DNA of 64,000 bases, from assembly GCA_004299705.1 (NCBI GenBank), contig SCQS01000054.1:124001-188000 (forward strand). The letters run 5' to 3'. The translations under genes were made by a program, and so were the position numbers. Below are positions 36,871-45,316 of the stretch, in pieces. Every line of letters starts with the position of its first letter. The first letter of the stretch is position 1. Below the pieces are notes generated by a model. The model made no database searches. It was not told where the DNA came from and saw nothing but the letters and a program-made list of their open reading frames with translations. Source of the stretch: Rhodanobacteraceae bacterium. GTDB lineage: Bacteria > Pseudomonadota > Gammaproteobacteria > Xanthomonadales > Rhodanobacteraceae.

Positions 36871-36915
36871 GCCCCCTTGAGTCAAGGGGGCGATCAAACC
36901 TTGAAAAGGTTTGAT
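36871..36915. other. Two tandem perfect hairpins between rpsP and rimM
   Basis: GCCCCCTTGA and TCAAGGGGGC (36871-36891) form a 10-bp stem with one unpaired base, effectively 8 bp with a 5-base loop. Two bases later ATCAAACCTT and AAGGTTTGAT (36893-36915) form a second 10-bp stem with a 3-base loop. Neither is followed by a T-run, so they look like RNA stabilising, processing or regulatory structures. Confidence 0.6.
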
Positions 36916-36966
36916 GGGGTTGTGGAGGCATGATGATGTTGTGCGGGTGCGCGGTCGATCGAGTCG

Positions 36967-37500
36967 ATGGAGATGCTTGACGAACGGACGCGCACCCGGC
37001 GGGTGCTGCTCGGGCGCATCGTGGGTGTGCACGGTGTGCACGGCGCGGTGAAGCTGGAATCGTTCACCGAGCCGCGCCTGGCGATCTTCGACTACAAACC
37101 TTGGTTGCTGGAACGCGAACCGGGGCGCTTCGAGGAAATCGCGGGCGCAAAGGGACACGTGCAAGGCAAGGGCATTGCCGCGACATTGCCCGGCAGCGTT
37201 GATCGCGATGCGGCTGCAAGTTTGATTGGCACGCGCATCTGGGTTCCACGCGCGGCCCTGCCGGAACCGGAGCCCGGCGAGTTCTACCAGACGGATCTTG
37301 AAGGTTTGCAGGTAGCGAATTTGGCGGGCGACGACCTGGGTCGCGTCAGCCACCTGTTCGACAACGGCGCGCACGATGTTTTGGTTACGCGCGACAAAGC
37401 CGGACGCGAACGCCTGATTCCGTACGTGGTGGATGTATACGTGAAATCGGTCGATCTGGATGCGGGACGCATTTTGGTCGATTGGAACAAAGACGATTGA
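36967..37500 (+). CDS. rimM: 16S rRNA processing protein RimM
   Basis: 177 residues; helps 30S head maturation. N-terminal RimM domain LLGRIVGVHGVHGAVKLESF, then GEFYQTDLEGLQVANLAGDD and C-terminal PRC-barrel ERLIPYVVDVYVKSVDLDAG, ILVDW. Either ATG at 36967 or 36973 could serve; both precede the RTRRVLLGRIVGVHG start. It is separated from rpsP by 125 bases with two hairpins, and from trmD by 18 bases. Confidence 0.95.
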   Translation: MEMLDERTRTRRVLLGRIVGVHGVHGAVKLESFTEPRLAIFDYKPWLLEREPGRFEEIAGAKGHVQGKGIAATLPGSVDRDAAASLIGTRIWVPRAALPEPEPGEFYQTDLEGLQVANLAGDDLGRVSHLFDNGAHDVLVTRDKAGRERLIPYVVDVYVKSVDLDAGRILVDWNKDD

Positions 37501-37518
37501 ACCCAAGGACGACTGAAG

Positions 37519-38280
37519 GTGCGGATCGACGTCGTCACGCTGTTCCCCGAATTCGTGCGCCAGTGCGCAGGGCTCGGAGTGATCGGACGCGCCGCTGAAC
37601 GCGGGTTGCTGGAAGTGGAAGCGTGGAATCCACGCGAGCGTGCCGAGGGCGGTTACCGGCGGATCGACGACAGCGTTTGTGGCGGCGGTCCGGGCATGGT
37701 GATGTTGATCGAACCGCTACGCCGAACATTGGCCGAGGTTCGCAAGGCGGCGGCAACACCGGCGCCGGTGATCTACCTGAGCCCGCAGGGACGGCGGCTC
37801 ACGCAGGAAAAGGTGCAGGAATTGGCGAAGCTGCCACGGATGATCCTGCTGTGCGGACGTTACGAAGGCATTGACGAACGCCTGATCGAACGCGAAGTCG
37901 ACGAGGAACTGTCGATCGGCGATTACGTGTTGTCGGGCGGGGAACTGGCCGCGGCGGTGTTGATCGACGCGGTCGGCAGGTTGCAGGAAGGTGCGCTGGG
38001 TGATGCGCAATCCGCGGCGCAGGATTCGTTCTCGGACGGCCTGCTGGATTGCCCGCACTACACACGGCCGGTCAGCCATGACTATGGCGACGTGCCGGCG
38101 GTGCTGCTTTCCGGCGACCATGCGGCGATCGGCCGCTGGCGCCGCAAACAGGCGCTGGGCCGCACATGGTCGCGGCGGCCGGATTTGCTGGAAAAATTGG
38201 CGTTGGGCCAAGACGACCAACGATTGCTGGACGAATTCAAACTGGAACACAAGGGTCACACCCATGAACAAAATCATTGA
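37519..38280 (+). CDS. trmD: tRNA (guanine-N1-)-methyltransferase
   Basis: 253 residues, start GTG at 37519. Methylates G37 of tRNAs reading CNN codons. SAM-binding trefoil-knot motifs: [65 protein letters not shown] and [19 protein letters not shown]. The last 17 bases overlap the start of rplS in another frame, suggesting translational coupling of the enzyme and L19. Confidence 0.97.
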   Translation: MRIDVVTLFPEFVRQCAGLGVIGRAAERGLLEVEAWNPRERAEGGYRRIDDSVCGGGPGMVMLIEPLRRTLAEVRKAAATPAPVIYLSPQGRRLTQEKVQELAKLPRMILLCGRYEGIDERLIEREVDEELSIGDYVLSGGELAAAVLIDAVGRLQEGALGDAQSAAQDSFSDGLLDCPHYTRPVSHDYGDVPAVLLSGDHAAIGRWRRKQALGRTWSRRPDLLEKLALGQDDQRLLDEFKLEHKGHTHEQNH

Positions 38281-38644
38281 ACAATTCGAAGCCGCGCAGA
38301 TGGGCAAGCAGCTGCCGCCATTCGCTGCGGGCGATACCGTGGTCGTCAACGTCAAGGTCAAGGAAGGCAACCGCGAACGCGTGCAGGCCTTCGAGGGCGT
38401 GTGCATCGCGCGCCGCAACCGCGGCCTGCATTCGGCCTTCACCGTGCGCAAGATGTCGCACGGCACCGGCGTCGAGCGCGTGTTCCAGGCGTTCAGCCCG
38501 GCGATCGACTCCATCGAAGTCAAGCGCAAGGGCAAGGTGCGTGGCGCCAAGCTGTACTTCCTGCGCGGCCTCGAAGGCAAGGCCGCCCGCATCAAGGAAG
38601 ACCTGGCCGCGAACGGCAAGTCCGACGAAGCGCGCGTCAAGTAA
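38264..38644 (+). CDS. rplS: 50S ribosomal protein L19
   Basis: 126 residues from ATG at 38264 ([20 protein letters not shown]), with [20 protein letters not shown] and [20 protein letters not shown] typical of L19. It begins 17 bases before the trmD stop. Operon end, followed by a strong terminator. Confidence 0.97.
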   Translation: MNKIIEQFEAAQMGKQLPPFAAGDTVVVNVKVKEGNRERVQAFEGVCIARRNRGLHSAFTVRKMSHGTGVERVFQAFSPAIDSIEVKRKGKVRGAKLYFLRGLEGKAARIKEDLAANGKSDEARVK

Positions 38645-38669
38645 GCCGATCCACACCGCAGTTCACGCA

Positions 38670-38701
38670 AAGCCGCGCGAAGCGATTCGCGCGGCTTTTT
38701 G
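38670..38701 (+). terminator. Strong intrinsic terminator after rplS
   Basis: AAGCCGCGCGAA-GCGA-TTCGCGCGGCTT is a 12-bp perfect stem capped by a GNRA-like tetraloop and followed by TTTGCTTTT. It closes the rpsP operon. Confidence 0.92.
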
Positions 38702-38705
38702 CTTT

Positions 38706-38746
38706 TCTCCTCCCCCTTCGCGTGCGAAGGGGGAATGAGGGGGATG
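38706..38746. repeat. Family F element, copy 2
   Basis: CTCCCCCTTCGCGTGCGAAG...GGGAATGAGGGGGATGG, nearly the same as 33058-33104. The rest of 38645-38945 shows nothing else. Confidence 0.6.
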
Positions 38747-38945
38747 GCTCTTGGCTCCGAGGGCATCCCACACCGCTTTGCGGCACGCGCTGCACGCGCA
38801 TTCGCTGCTGCCCGTCTTCCCGTGGAAGGAGGCGGCAAGTCTTGCAAGTTCGCTACGCCGTTTCCGAATCCCGCATCCCGGGTTGCGTGAAAAACGCATG
38901 GCTTGCGCGTATGGTGGAACGGATTCCACTGTGCGAGGTGTTGCC

Positions 38946-39824
38946 ATGAGCACTCCCAATGCCGGCCGCGCCGGCACGTTCCTGTTGGGCAGCAAGCTGC
39001 CGATCCATCGACTGGGCTACGGCGCGATGCGGGTCACGGGTGCCGGGGTGTGGGGCGAACCCGACGATCGCGCGGAGTGTCTGCGCACCTTGCGGCGCGT
39101 ACCCGAGCTCGGCATCAATTTCATAGATACCGCCGATTCGTATGGCCCCGCGGTGTCCGAGCCGATACTGCGCGAGGCGCTGTACCCGTATCCGGATGGA
39201 CTGGTGATCGCGACCAAGGGTGGGCAGGTGCGCCCCGGCCCGAGCGAGTGGATTCCGTTGGGGCGTCCGGAATACCTGATCCAGCAGGTGAAGATGAGCC
39301 TGCGCTGGCTGGGCGTCGAGCAGATCGCGTTGTGGCAGTTGCACCGGATCGATCCCAAGGTGCCGCGCGACGAACAGTTCGGCGCGATCAAGGTCATGCT
39401 GGATGAAGGCCTGATCCGCTTCGCGGGGTTGAGCGAAGTCACCGTCGAAGAGATCGAAGCAGCGCAAAAAGTGTTCCCGGTCGCGAGCGTGCAGAACCAC
39501 TACAGCGCCACATACCGCGTCTACGAAGACGTGCTCGATTACTGCGAGGCGCGCGGGATCGGTTTCATCCCGTGGTACCCGTTGTCGGGCGGAAGCCTGA
39601 CCAAACCGGATTCGCCGCTGTCCGAGATCGCACGACGCCATCAAGCCAGCCCCACGCAAATCGCGATTGCATGGTTGCTGAAACGCAGCCCCGCGATGCT
39701 GCCGATTCCCGGCACGTCGAATCGCGCGCATCTCGAGGAAAACGTCGCCGCTGCGGACATCGAATTGTCCGACGAGGAGTTCGATGTCTTGAGCGAGTTG
39801 CCGGACGCGCGCAAGCGCGTGTGA
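38946..39824 (+). CDS. Aldo/keto reductase
   Basis: 292 residues from ATG at 38946. AKR barrel motifs: [30 protein letters not shown] with the catalytic Asp and Tyr, IATKGG with the catalytic Lys, [11 protein letters not shown] with His, [11 protein letters not shown] and [20 protein letters not shown] for NADPH. It probably reduces carbonyl compounds with NADPH; substrate unknown. Its stop is three bases from the stop of the convergent beta-lactamase. Confidence 0.92.
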   Translation: MSTPNAGRAGTFLLGSKLPIHRLGYGAMRVTGAGVWGEPDDRAECLRTLRRVPELGINFIDTADSYGPAVSEPILREALYPYPDGLVIATKGGQVRPGPSEWIPLGRPEYLIQQVKMSLRWLGVEQIALWQLHRIDPKVPRDEQFGAIKVMLDEGLIRFAGLSEVTVEEIEAAQKVFPVASVQNHYSATYRVYEDVLDYCEARGIGFIPWYPLSGGSLTKPDSPLSEIARRHQASPTQIAIAWLLKRSPAMLPIPGTSNRAHLEENVAAADIELSDEEFDVLSELPDARKRV

Positions 39825-39827
39825 GGA

Positions 39828-40775
39828 TTACGGCAAGCCCGCGCGTTGTTTCGCCAGTTGTGCCTCGAAACGCTTGCGTGCGCTTTCGGCGTAGCTGCGA
39901 CATCCTGCCGGATCGATCAGTGCGTTCGCATTGCCTTGCTGGCGCTTGGCCACGCGTGCCCAGAAATCCACCATGCCCGGGTGCGGGGCGAGCGGGATAT
40001 CGCAAGGCAAGCTTGCGACCACCCCGAAGCTGTGTTCGAAGTCCTTGACGATATTCGGGTAGCTGGGGTTGCCGATCAGCTTGAAACCGGGCGCCGACAG
40101 GCTGCCGACATCGACCAGGTGCAGGCAGCGTTTGTTCTCGCATGACACCCACGTCCAGGTCGTGTTGCCTTTGGTATGCCCTGGCGTCGCGTGGGCGGTC
40201 AGCACCAGATCACCCAGGTGCAAACGCTCGCCATCCGTCACTGTTCGCGCCACGTGCACCGGCGGAAACGGAAACCTGTCGCCGTATTCCGGGTCATCCT
40301 CACCGCCGCGTTCCAGCAACGGGGCGTCCGCGGCACCCGCGATCACCTTCGCACCCGTGTCATGCGCGAGCCGTGCCATGCCGCCGGCATGGTCGGAATG
40401 CGCATGCGTGTTGAGAATCCATTTGATGTCGTGCAAGTTGACGCCGAGCGCCCGGATGTTCGCCTCGATCAATGGCGCATCCCCCGGCACGCCGGCGTCG
40501 ATCAGGACATCACCCGTGCGCGCGGTGACGAGGAACACGCCGAGGCCGCGGGGCCCGACGTACCAGGTATTGCCATGGATGCGGAAAGGCTTCTGCGGCG
40601 CCGTCCACGAGGGGTTGTCCGCGATGTTTTTCCGCTCCGATGCGGGCATCCGGAATGGTTCTTGCGGAGCCGTCCGGGCTGGATCGTCCGCGGCGCGTCC
40701 CGCTGCGGGCGCCTGTGCGTACGTGCCCTGCGCGATCAAACCGGTGGCGAGAACCGCGGTCATCAGCAAACGCAT
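39828..40775 (-). CDS. Metallo-beta-lactamase, subclass B3 type
   Basis: 315 residues from ATG at 40775 (MRLLMTAVLATGLIAQGTYA, signal peptide). Zinc ligands fit subclass B3: His124, His126, Asp128, His129 (NTHAHSDHAGG), His200 (TPGHTKGNTTW) and His265 (PLAPHPGMVDFW). No Cys ligand is present; DVGSLSAPG gives the B3 serine in its place. Chromosomal B3 enzymes in xanthomonads and relatives hydrolyse penicillins, cephalosporins and carbapenems. The N-terminus is unusual: about 29-43 (ADDPARTAPQEPFRM) and 52-66 (ADNPSWTAPQKPFRI) look like a duplicated segment 23 residues apart. No ampR-type regulator or other resistance gene adjoins, except an RND pump 160 bases further. Confidence 0.9.
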   Translation of the reverse strand: MRLLMTAVLATGLIAQGTYAQAPAAGRAADDPARTAPQEPFRMPASERKNIADNPSWTAPQKPFRIHGNTWYVGPRGLGVFLVTARTGDVLIDAGVPGDAPLIEANIRALGVNLHDIKWILNTHAHSDHAGGMARLAHDTGAKVIAGAADAPLLERGGEDDPEYGDRFPFPPVHVARTVTDGERLHLGDLVLTAHATPGHTKGNTTWTWVSCENKRCLHLVDVGSLSAPGFKLIGNPSYPNIVKDFEHSFGVVASLPCDIPLAPHPGMVDFWARVAKRQQGNANALIDPAGCRSYAESARKRFEAQLAKQRAGLP

Positions 40776-40933
40776 ACGCGGCTCCAATCCGGGAAGGGCG
40801 CAGGGTAAACGACCGGGATGGCTCGTCGCGGACGCGGCCGTGAAATTTTCGGGGCGATGCGGCGGGTCGCCACGACGATATCGAATGCAGCAGCGGGCGA
40901 TGTTGAGCGAGGGTTGCTGGAATACGCGCTTGA

Positions 40934-43900
40934 CTACTCGTCGAACGGCCGGATGACTTCACTTTCGCCCGTCCCGGTCGCTTCGGTGCCGTCGCTCTTG
41001 TCGCCGGTGAGGCGCTTGACCACGATGTAGAACACTGGCACCAGCATCAAGCCCAGCGCGGTCGCGCCGAGCATGCCGCCGATCACGCCGGTGCCGATGG
41101 CGTGGCGGCTGTTGGCGCCGGCGCCGGTCGAGATCGCCAGCGGCAGCACGCCGAGGATGAAGGCGATCGAGGTCATCATGATCGGGCGCAGGCGGATGCG
41201 GCAGGCTTCCAGCGTGGCCGCGATCACGCCCTTGCCCTGCTTCTGTTCGTCCACCGCGAATTGCACGATCAGGATCGCGTTCTTCACCGACAGGCCGATG
41301 ATCGCAATCAGGCCGATCTTGAAGTACACGTCGTCCTGCAGGCCGCGCAGGCTGGTCAGCACCACCGAGCCCAGCACGCCCAGCGGAATCACCAGCATCA
41401 CCGCGATCGGGATCGACCAGCTTTCGTACAGCGCGCACAGGCACAGGAACACCACGAAGATCGACAGCCCGAACAGCATCGGTGCCTGCGCGCCGGACAT
41501 GATTTCCTGCAGCGATTGGCCCGACCATTCGTAGCCAAAACTTGACGGCAGGTATTTGGCGACCAGTTCCTGCATCGCGGTGATCGCGTCGCCGGAGCTG
41601 TAACCCGGCGCCGCGGTACCGGTGATCCCGATCGAGCCGACGCCGTTGTAGCGATCCAGTTCCGGCGACGCCAGGGACCAATGGGTGCTGACCACGCTCG
41701 ACAACGGCACCATCGCGCCGGTCGTGGACTTGGTGTAGAAGTCGCCGATGTCGGCAGGATTCATCCGGAACGGTGCGTCGGCCTGCATCTGCACGCGCAG
41801 CACCCGGCCACCGTAATAGAAGTCGTTGACGAATACCGGCGAGAGCATCAACTGGATCGCGTTGTAAACATCGCTGACCGACAGGCCCATGGATTGCGCC
41901 TCGACGCGGTTGACGGTCATGTCCACCGTGGGCGCATCCTCCATGCCGTTGATGTGCACGTCCGCGAGCCGTTTGTCGTGGCGCGCTGCGTCGATCAATT
42001 TGTCCTTGGCCGCGACCAGCGCCGCGTGCCCGAGGCCGCCGCGATCCTCCAGTTCGAAGTCGAACCCGGCGAACTGGCCGAGCCCGCGAATCACCGGCCG
42101 GTTCAGCGCAAACACCTGGGCGTCGCGGATCTTCGCAAACTGTTTGTTGAATTCCTCGATGAGCTGGTTCGCGGTCTGGGAGCGGTCGCTCCAGTCCTTC
42201 AGGTGGATGAAGGCCATGCCGACATTCTCGCCGTTGCCGACGAAGCTGAAGCCGCCGATGTCGAAGATGTTCTGCACCGCGGGGCTTTTCCTGACGATGG
42301 CCTCGACCTGCTTCATCACCGCGAGCGTGCGGCTGGCCGTGGAACCGGGCGGAAGCTGGATGGTGGCCAGCACTTCGCCCTGGTCTTCCTCGGGCACGAA
42401 GCTCGACGGCAGGCGCGCCAGCAGCAGCACCGCCACCACGATCACGATCGCGTAACCGAGCATCCAGCGCGGGGTGTGGCGCACCGACTTGCCGAGGCGC
42501 GCCATGTAGTGGCGCGCCAGGCTTTCGTAGCCGTTGTTGAAGGCGCGCAGGAAGCGGTTGGCGTGCTCGTGTTCGGGGCGCAGGATGCTGGCGCACAGTG
42601 CCGGCGTGAAGGTCAACGCCATCAGCGCGGACAGCAGCATCGATACCGCGATGGTCACCGAGAACTGCCGGTAGATCGCGCCGACGCTGCCCGGCATCAA
42701 CGCGGCCGGCACGAACACCGAGGCCAGCACCGTGGTCACCGCGATCACAGCCCCGGTGATCTGCTGCATGCCCTTGCGGGTAGCTTCCTTGGCGGACAGG
42801 CCTTCCTCGCGCATGATGCGCTCGACGTTTTCGACCACCACGATGGCGTCGTCCACCACGATGCCGATCGCCAGCACCAGCCCGAACAGGCTCAGCACGT
42901 TGATGGAGAACCCGAACGCGTACAGACCAAGGAATGCGCCGGTCAGCGCGACCGGCACCACCAGGGTCGGGATCAACGTGGCGCGCAGGTTCTGCAGGAA
43001 CAACAGCATCACGAAGAACACCAGCACGATCGCTTCACCGAGCGTCTTCACCACCTCGATGATCGACACTTGGACGAAGGTGTAGCTTTCGAACGGGATG
43101 CTCCAGGTGACGCCGGGCGGCAGGTTCCTGGCCAGTTCCTTCATCTTCGCCTGGACTTCCCGTGCGACCGCCAATGCGTTCGCACCGGGAACAAGCGATA
43201 CGCTGAACGAGGCCACCGGCTGGCCGTTGAGGCGCGAAAAGTTGCCGTAGTTGTCCGAGCCCATGGCGACCCGCGCGACGTCGCCGAGTGTCACGGTGGT
43301 GCCATCGGGATTGGTGCGCAGGATGATGTTGCGGAACTGCTGCGGCGACGAAAAACTCGATTCGGCGGAAACCGTCGCGGTGATGCCTTGGCCGTTGACC
43401 GAGGGTTCGGCGCCCACCGAACCCGCGGCGAACATCACGTTCTGCGCCTTGACCGCGTTCAGCACGTCGGTCGCGGTCAGGCCGTAACCTTCCAGCTTCA
43501 GCGGGTTCAGCCAGATCCGCATGGCATACGGGGCGCCGAACTGGTTGATGCTGCCGACGCCGTTGAGGCGCGAGATCGGGTCGACCAGTTGCGCGGCGAT
43601 GATGTTGTTGAGCGCGGCGGGATCGAGATGCCCGGTCTTGTCCTGCAGCGAGATGCCCATCAGGGAACCGGAGTTGGACTTGCGCACCGTGACGCCCAGC
43701 GCGTTGACCTCGGCCGGCAGGCGCGGCTCGGCGGCGGAAACCGCGTTCTGGGTCTGCACCGCGGCGGTATCGAGGTCGGTGCCGGCCTTGAAGTACAGCG
43801 TGACGTTGGCCGAACCGGTGGAATTGGACGACGAGGTGAAATACAGCAGGTTGTCGATGCCGGACAGGTTCTGCTCGATCACCTGGGTCACGGTGCTTTG

Positions 43901-44071
43901 CACGACCTGCGCGTTCGCGCCGGGGTAGGTCGCGCGAACCTGCACGCTGGGTGGCGCGATTTCCGGGTACGCCTCGATCGGCAGGTTGAGGATCGCGATG
44001 GTGCCGCCCAACGTGATCAGGATCGCGAGCACCCACGCGAATACCGGACGGTCGATGAAAAACTGGGGCAT
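40934..44071 (-). CDS. RND efflux pump inner-membrane transporter (AcrB/MexB type)
   Basis: 1045 residues from ATG at 44071 (MPQFFIDRPVFAWVLAILIT). Twelve membrane helices and two large periplasmic loops. Proton-relay aspartates are in AIGIVVDDAIVVVENVERIM, the relay lysine in GLSVKNAILIVQFAVDEQKQ, and the C-terminal RMRPIMMTS-type motif (IRLRPIMMTSIAFILGVLPL) is present. HAE1-family exporters remove drugs, detergents or dyes. It is translated five bases after the adaptor gene. No outer-membrane factor follows within the window, so the pump must use a TolC/OprM elsewhere. Confidence 0.95.
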   Translation of the reverse strand: MPQFFIDRPVFAWVLAILITLGGTIAILNLPIEAYPEIAPPSVQVRATYPGANAQVVQSTVTQVIEQNLSGIDNLLYFTSSSNSTGSANVTLYFKAGTDLDTAAVQTQNAVSAAEPRLPAEVNALGVTVRKSNSGSLMGISLQDKTGHLDPAALNNIIAAQLVDPISRLNGVGSINQFGAPYAMRIWLNPLKLEGYGLTATDVLNAVKAQNVMFAAGSVGAEPSVNGQGITATVSAESSFSSPQQFRNIILRTNPDGTTVTLGDVARVAMGSDNYGNFSRLNGQPVASFSVSLVPGANALAVAREVQAKMKELARNLPPGVTWSIPFESYTFVQVSIIEVVKTLGEAIVLVFFVMLLFLQNLRATLIPTLVVPVALTGAFLGLYAFGFSINVLSLFGLVLAIGIVVDDAIVVVENVERIMREEGLSAKEATRKGMQQITGAVIAVTTVLASVFVPAALMPGSVGAIYRQFSVTIAVSMLLSALMALTFTPALCASILRPEHEHANRFLRAFNNGYESLARHYMARLGKSVRHTPRWMLGYAIVIVVAVLLLARLPSSFVPEEDQGEVLATIQLPPGSTASRTLAVMKQVEAIVRKSPAVQNIFDIGGFSFVGNGENVGMAFIHLKDWSDRSQTANQLIEEFNKQFAKIRDAQVFALNRPVIRGLGQFAGFDFELEDRGGLGHAALVAAKDKLIDAARHDKRLADVHINGMEDAPTVDMTVNRVEAQSMGLSVSDVYNAIQLMLSPVFVNDFYYGGRVLRVQMQADAPFRMNPADIGDFYTKSTTGAMVPLSSVVSTHWSLASPELDRYNGVGSIGITGTAAPGYSSGDAITAMQELVAKYLPSSFGYEWSGQSLQEIMSGAQAPMLFGLSIFVVFLCLCALYESWSIPIAVMLVIPLGVLGSVVLTSLRGLQDDVYFKIGLIAIIGLSVKNAILIVQFAVDEQKQGKGVIAATLEACRIRLRPIMMTSIAFILGVLPLAISTGAGANSRHAIGTGVIGGMLGATALGLMLVPVFYIVVKRLTGDKSDGTEATGTGESEVIRPFDE

Positions 44072-44076
44072 GACGA

Positions 44077-45243
44077 TCAATCAGCCGCGGTGGCGGCGGC
44101 CGCTGCGCTTCCGGCCGATCCATTGAACGGAACCGGCTTCACCTTCTCGCCGGCTTGCGCTTTCTGGATGCCGGAAACCACCACGCGTGCGCCATCGGCG
44201 AGGCCGTTCTGGACGATCCAGTCCGCGCCTTGCTGGTCGCCAAGCTCGACCCGCTTCTCGACGATCTTGTCGTCGGCCCCGACCACGTACACGTAGGCGC
44301 CGTCGTTGTCGCGCTGGATCGCGCTCTGCGGCAACAGGAAGGCGTGGTGCAGCGTGGCCAGGGTCAGGCGGATCTTGACGTACATGCCGGGCAGCAGCGT
44401 GTGGTCGGGATTCGGCACGATCGCGCGCAGGTCCACCGCGCCGGTGCTGGGGTCGACCGCGAGGTCGGTGAAGTCGAGCGTGCCCATGTGGGCATACACG
44501 CTGCCGTCGGGCAGCACGATCTCGACCTGCACCTTGTCGGGCGCGGCCAGTTTCACGTTGCCGGCCTTTTCGGCCTTGCGCAGCCGCTCCACTTCGGCCA
44601 TCGGCTCGCTGAAGTTGGCGTAGATCGGATCGATCACCTGCACCGTGGTCAGCGGGTTGGTGTCGGTGGGCGATACCAGCGCGCCCTGGGTGACGTTGGC
44701 CACGCCGGCGCGTCCGCTGATCGGCGCGGTGACGGTGGCGTAGCCGAGGTTGATCTGCGCGTTCTCGACATTGGCGCGCGCGGCCTTGACCGCGGCCTTG
44801 TCCGCCGCCGCCGCCGCCACCGCGTTGTCGACATCCTGTTTCGCGAGCACGCCTTTCGCGCCCAGCTCCTGGCTGCGCGTGGCGTTCAATTGCGCGTTGT
44901 GCGCCGTGGCCTCGGCTTGCGCCAGCTGTCCCTGGGCCTGGCGCAGGCTGGCCTCCAGCGGCGCCGGGTCGATCCTGAACAGCACGTCGCCGGCCTTGAC
45001 GTTGGTGCCTTCCTTGTAGACCCGCTTCAACACGATGCCCTCGACGCGCGCGCGCACCTGCGCGACCAGGGTCGCAGCAAGGCGGCCCGGGTAATCGCGG
45101 GTGACGGGAACGCTGGTAGGTATGGCTTTCACCACCCCGACTTCGGGCGGTGGCGGCGCGGGGGGCGCGGGGTGACTGCATGCCGCCAGCAACAGCACGG
45201 GCAGCAGCACGCCGGCACCGCGCGAAAGCAAACGTGTTGACAA
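44077..45243 (-). CDS. RND efflux periplasmic adaptor, lipoprotein (AcrA/MexA type)
   Basis: 388 residues from a proposed TTG at 45243: MSTRLLSRGAGVLLPVLLLA then AC, a lipoprotein signal (lipobox LLAAC). Adaptor motifs follow: GRLAATLVAQVRARVEGIVL, DVLFRIDPAPLEASLRQAQG (lipoyl half), a coiled hairpin (about 100-170), YATVTAPISGRAGVANVTQG and GTLDFTDLAVDPSTGAVDLR. No ATG is available at this end. AGAGAAA just upstream could serve as ribosome site, and no better GTG stands out. Operon with the pump gene downstream. Confidence 0.9.
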   Translation of the reverse strand: MSTRLLSRGAGVLLPVLLLAACSHPAPPAPPPPEVGVVKAIPTSVPVTRDYPGRLAATLVAQVRARVEGIVLKRVYKEGTNVKAGDVLFRIDPAPLEASLRQAQGQLAQAEATAHNAQLNATRSQELGAKGVLAKQDVDNAVAAAAADKAAVKAARANVENAQINLGYATVTAPISGRAGVANVTQGALVSPTDTNPLTTVQVIDPIYANFSEPMAEVERLRKAEKAGNVKLAAPDKVQVEIVLPDGSVYAHMGTLDFTDLAVDPSTGAVDLRAIVPNPDHTLLPGMYVKIRLTLATLHHAFLLPQSAIQRDNDGAYVYVVGADDKIVEKRVELGDQQGADWIVQNGLADGARVVVSGIQKAQAGEKVKPVPFNGSAGSAAAAATAAD

Positions 45244-45316
45244 GGATTTCTCTACCGACGAGGCCAGCAATTCTCCATTATTGCGTAAATCAACGGGTGC
45301 GTCCCTAGGCCAAGGG

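Noticed and set aside
41681-44296. Plus-strand open frame of 871 codons over the RND pump
   Set aside because: Antisense shadow of the AcrB-type gene; composition rich in His, Arg and Gln, no domain.
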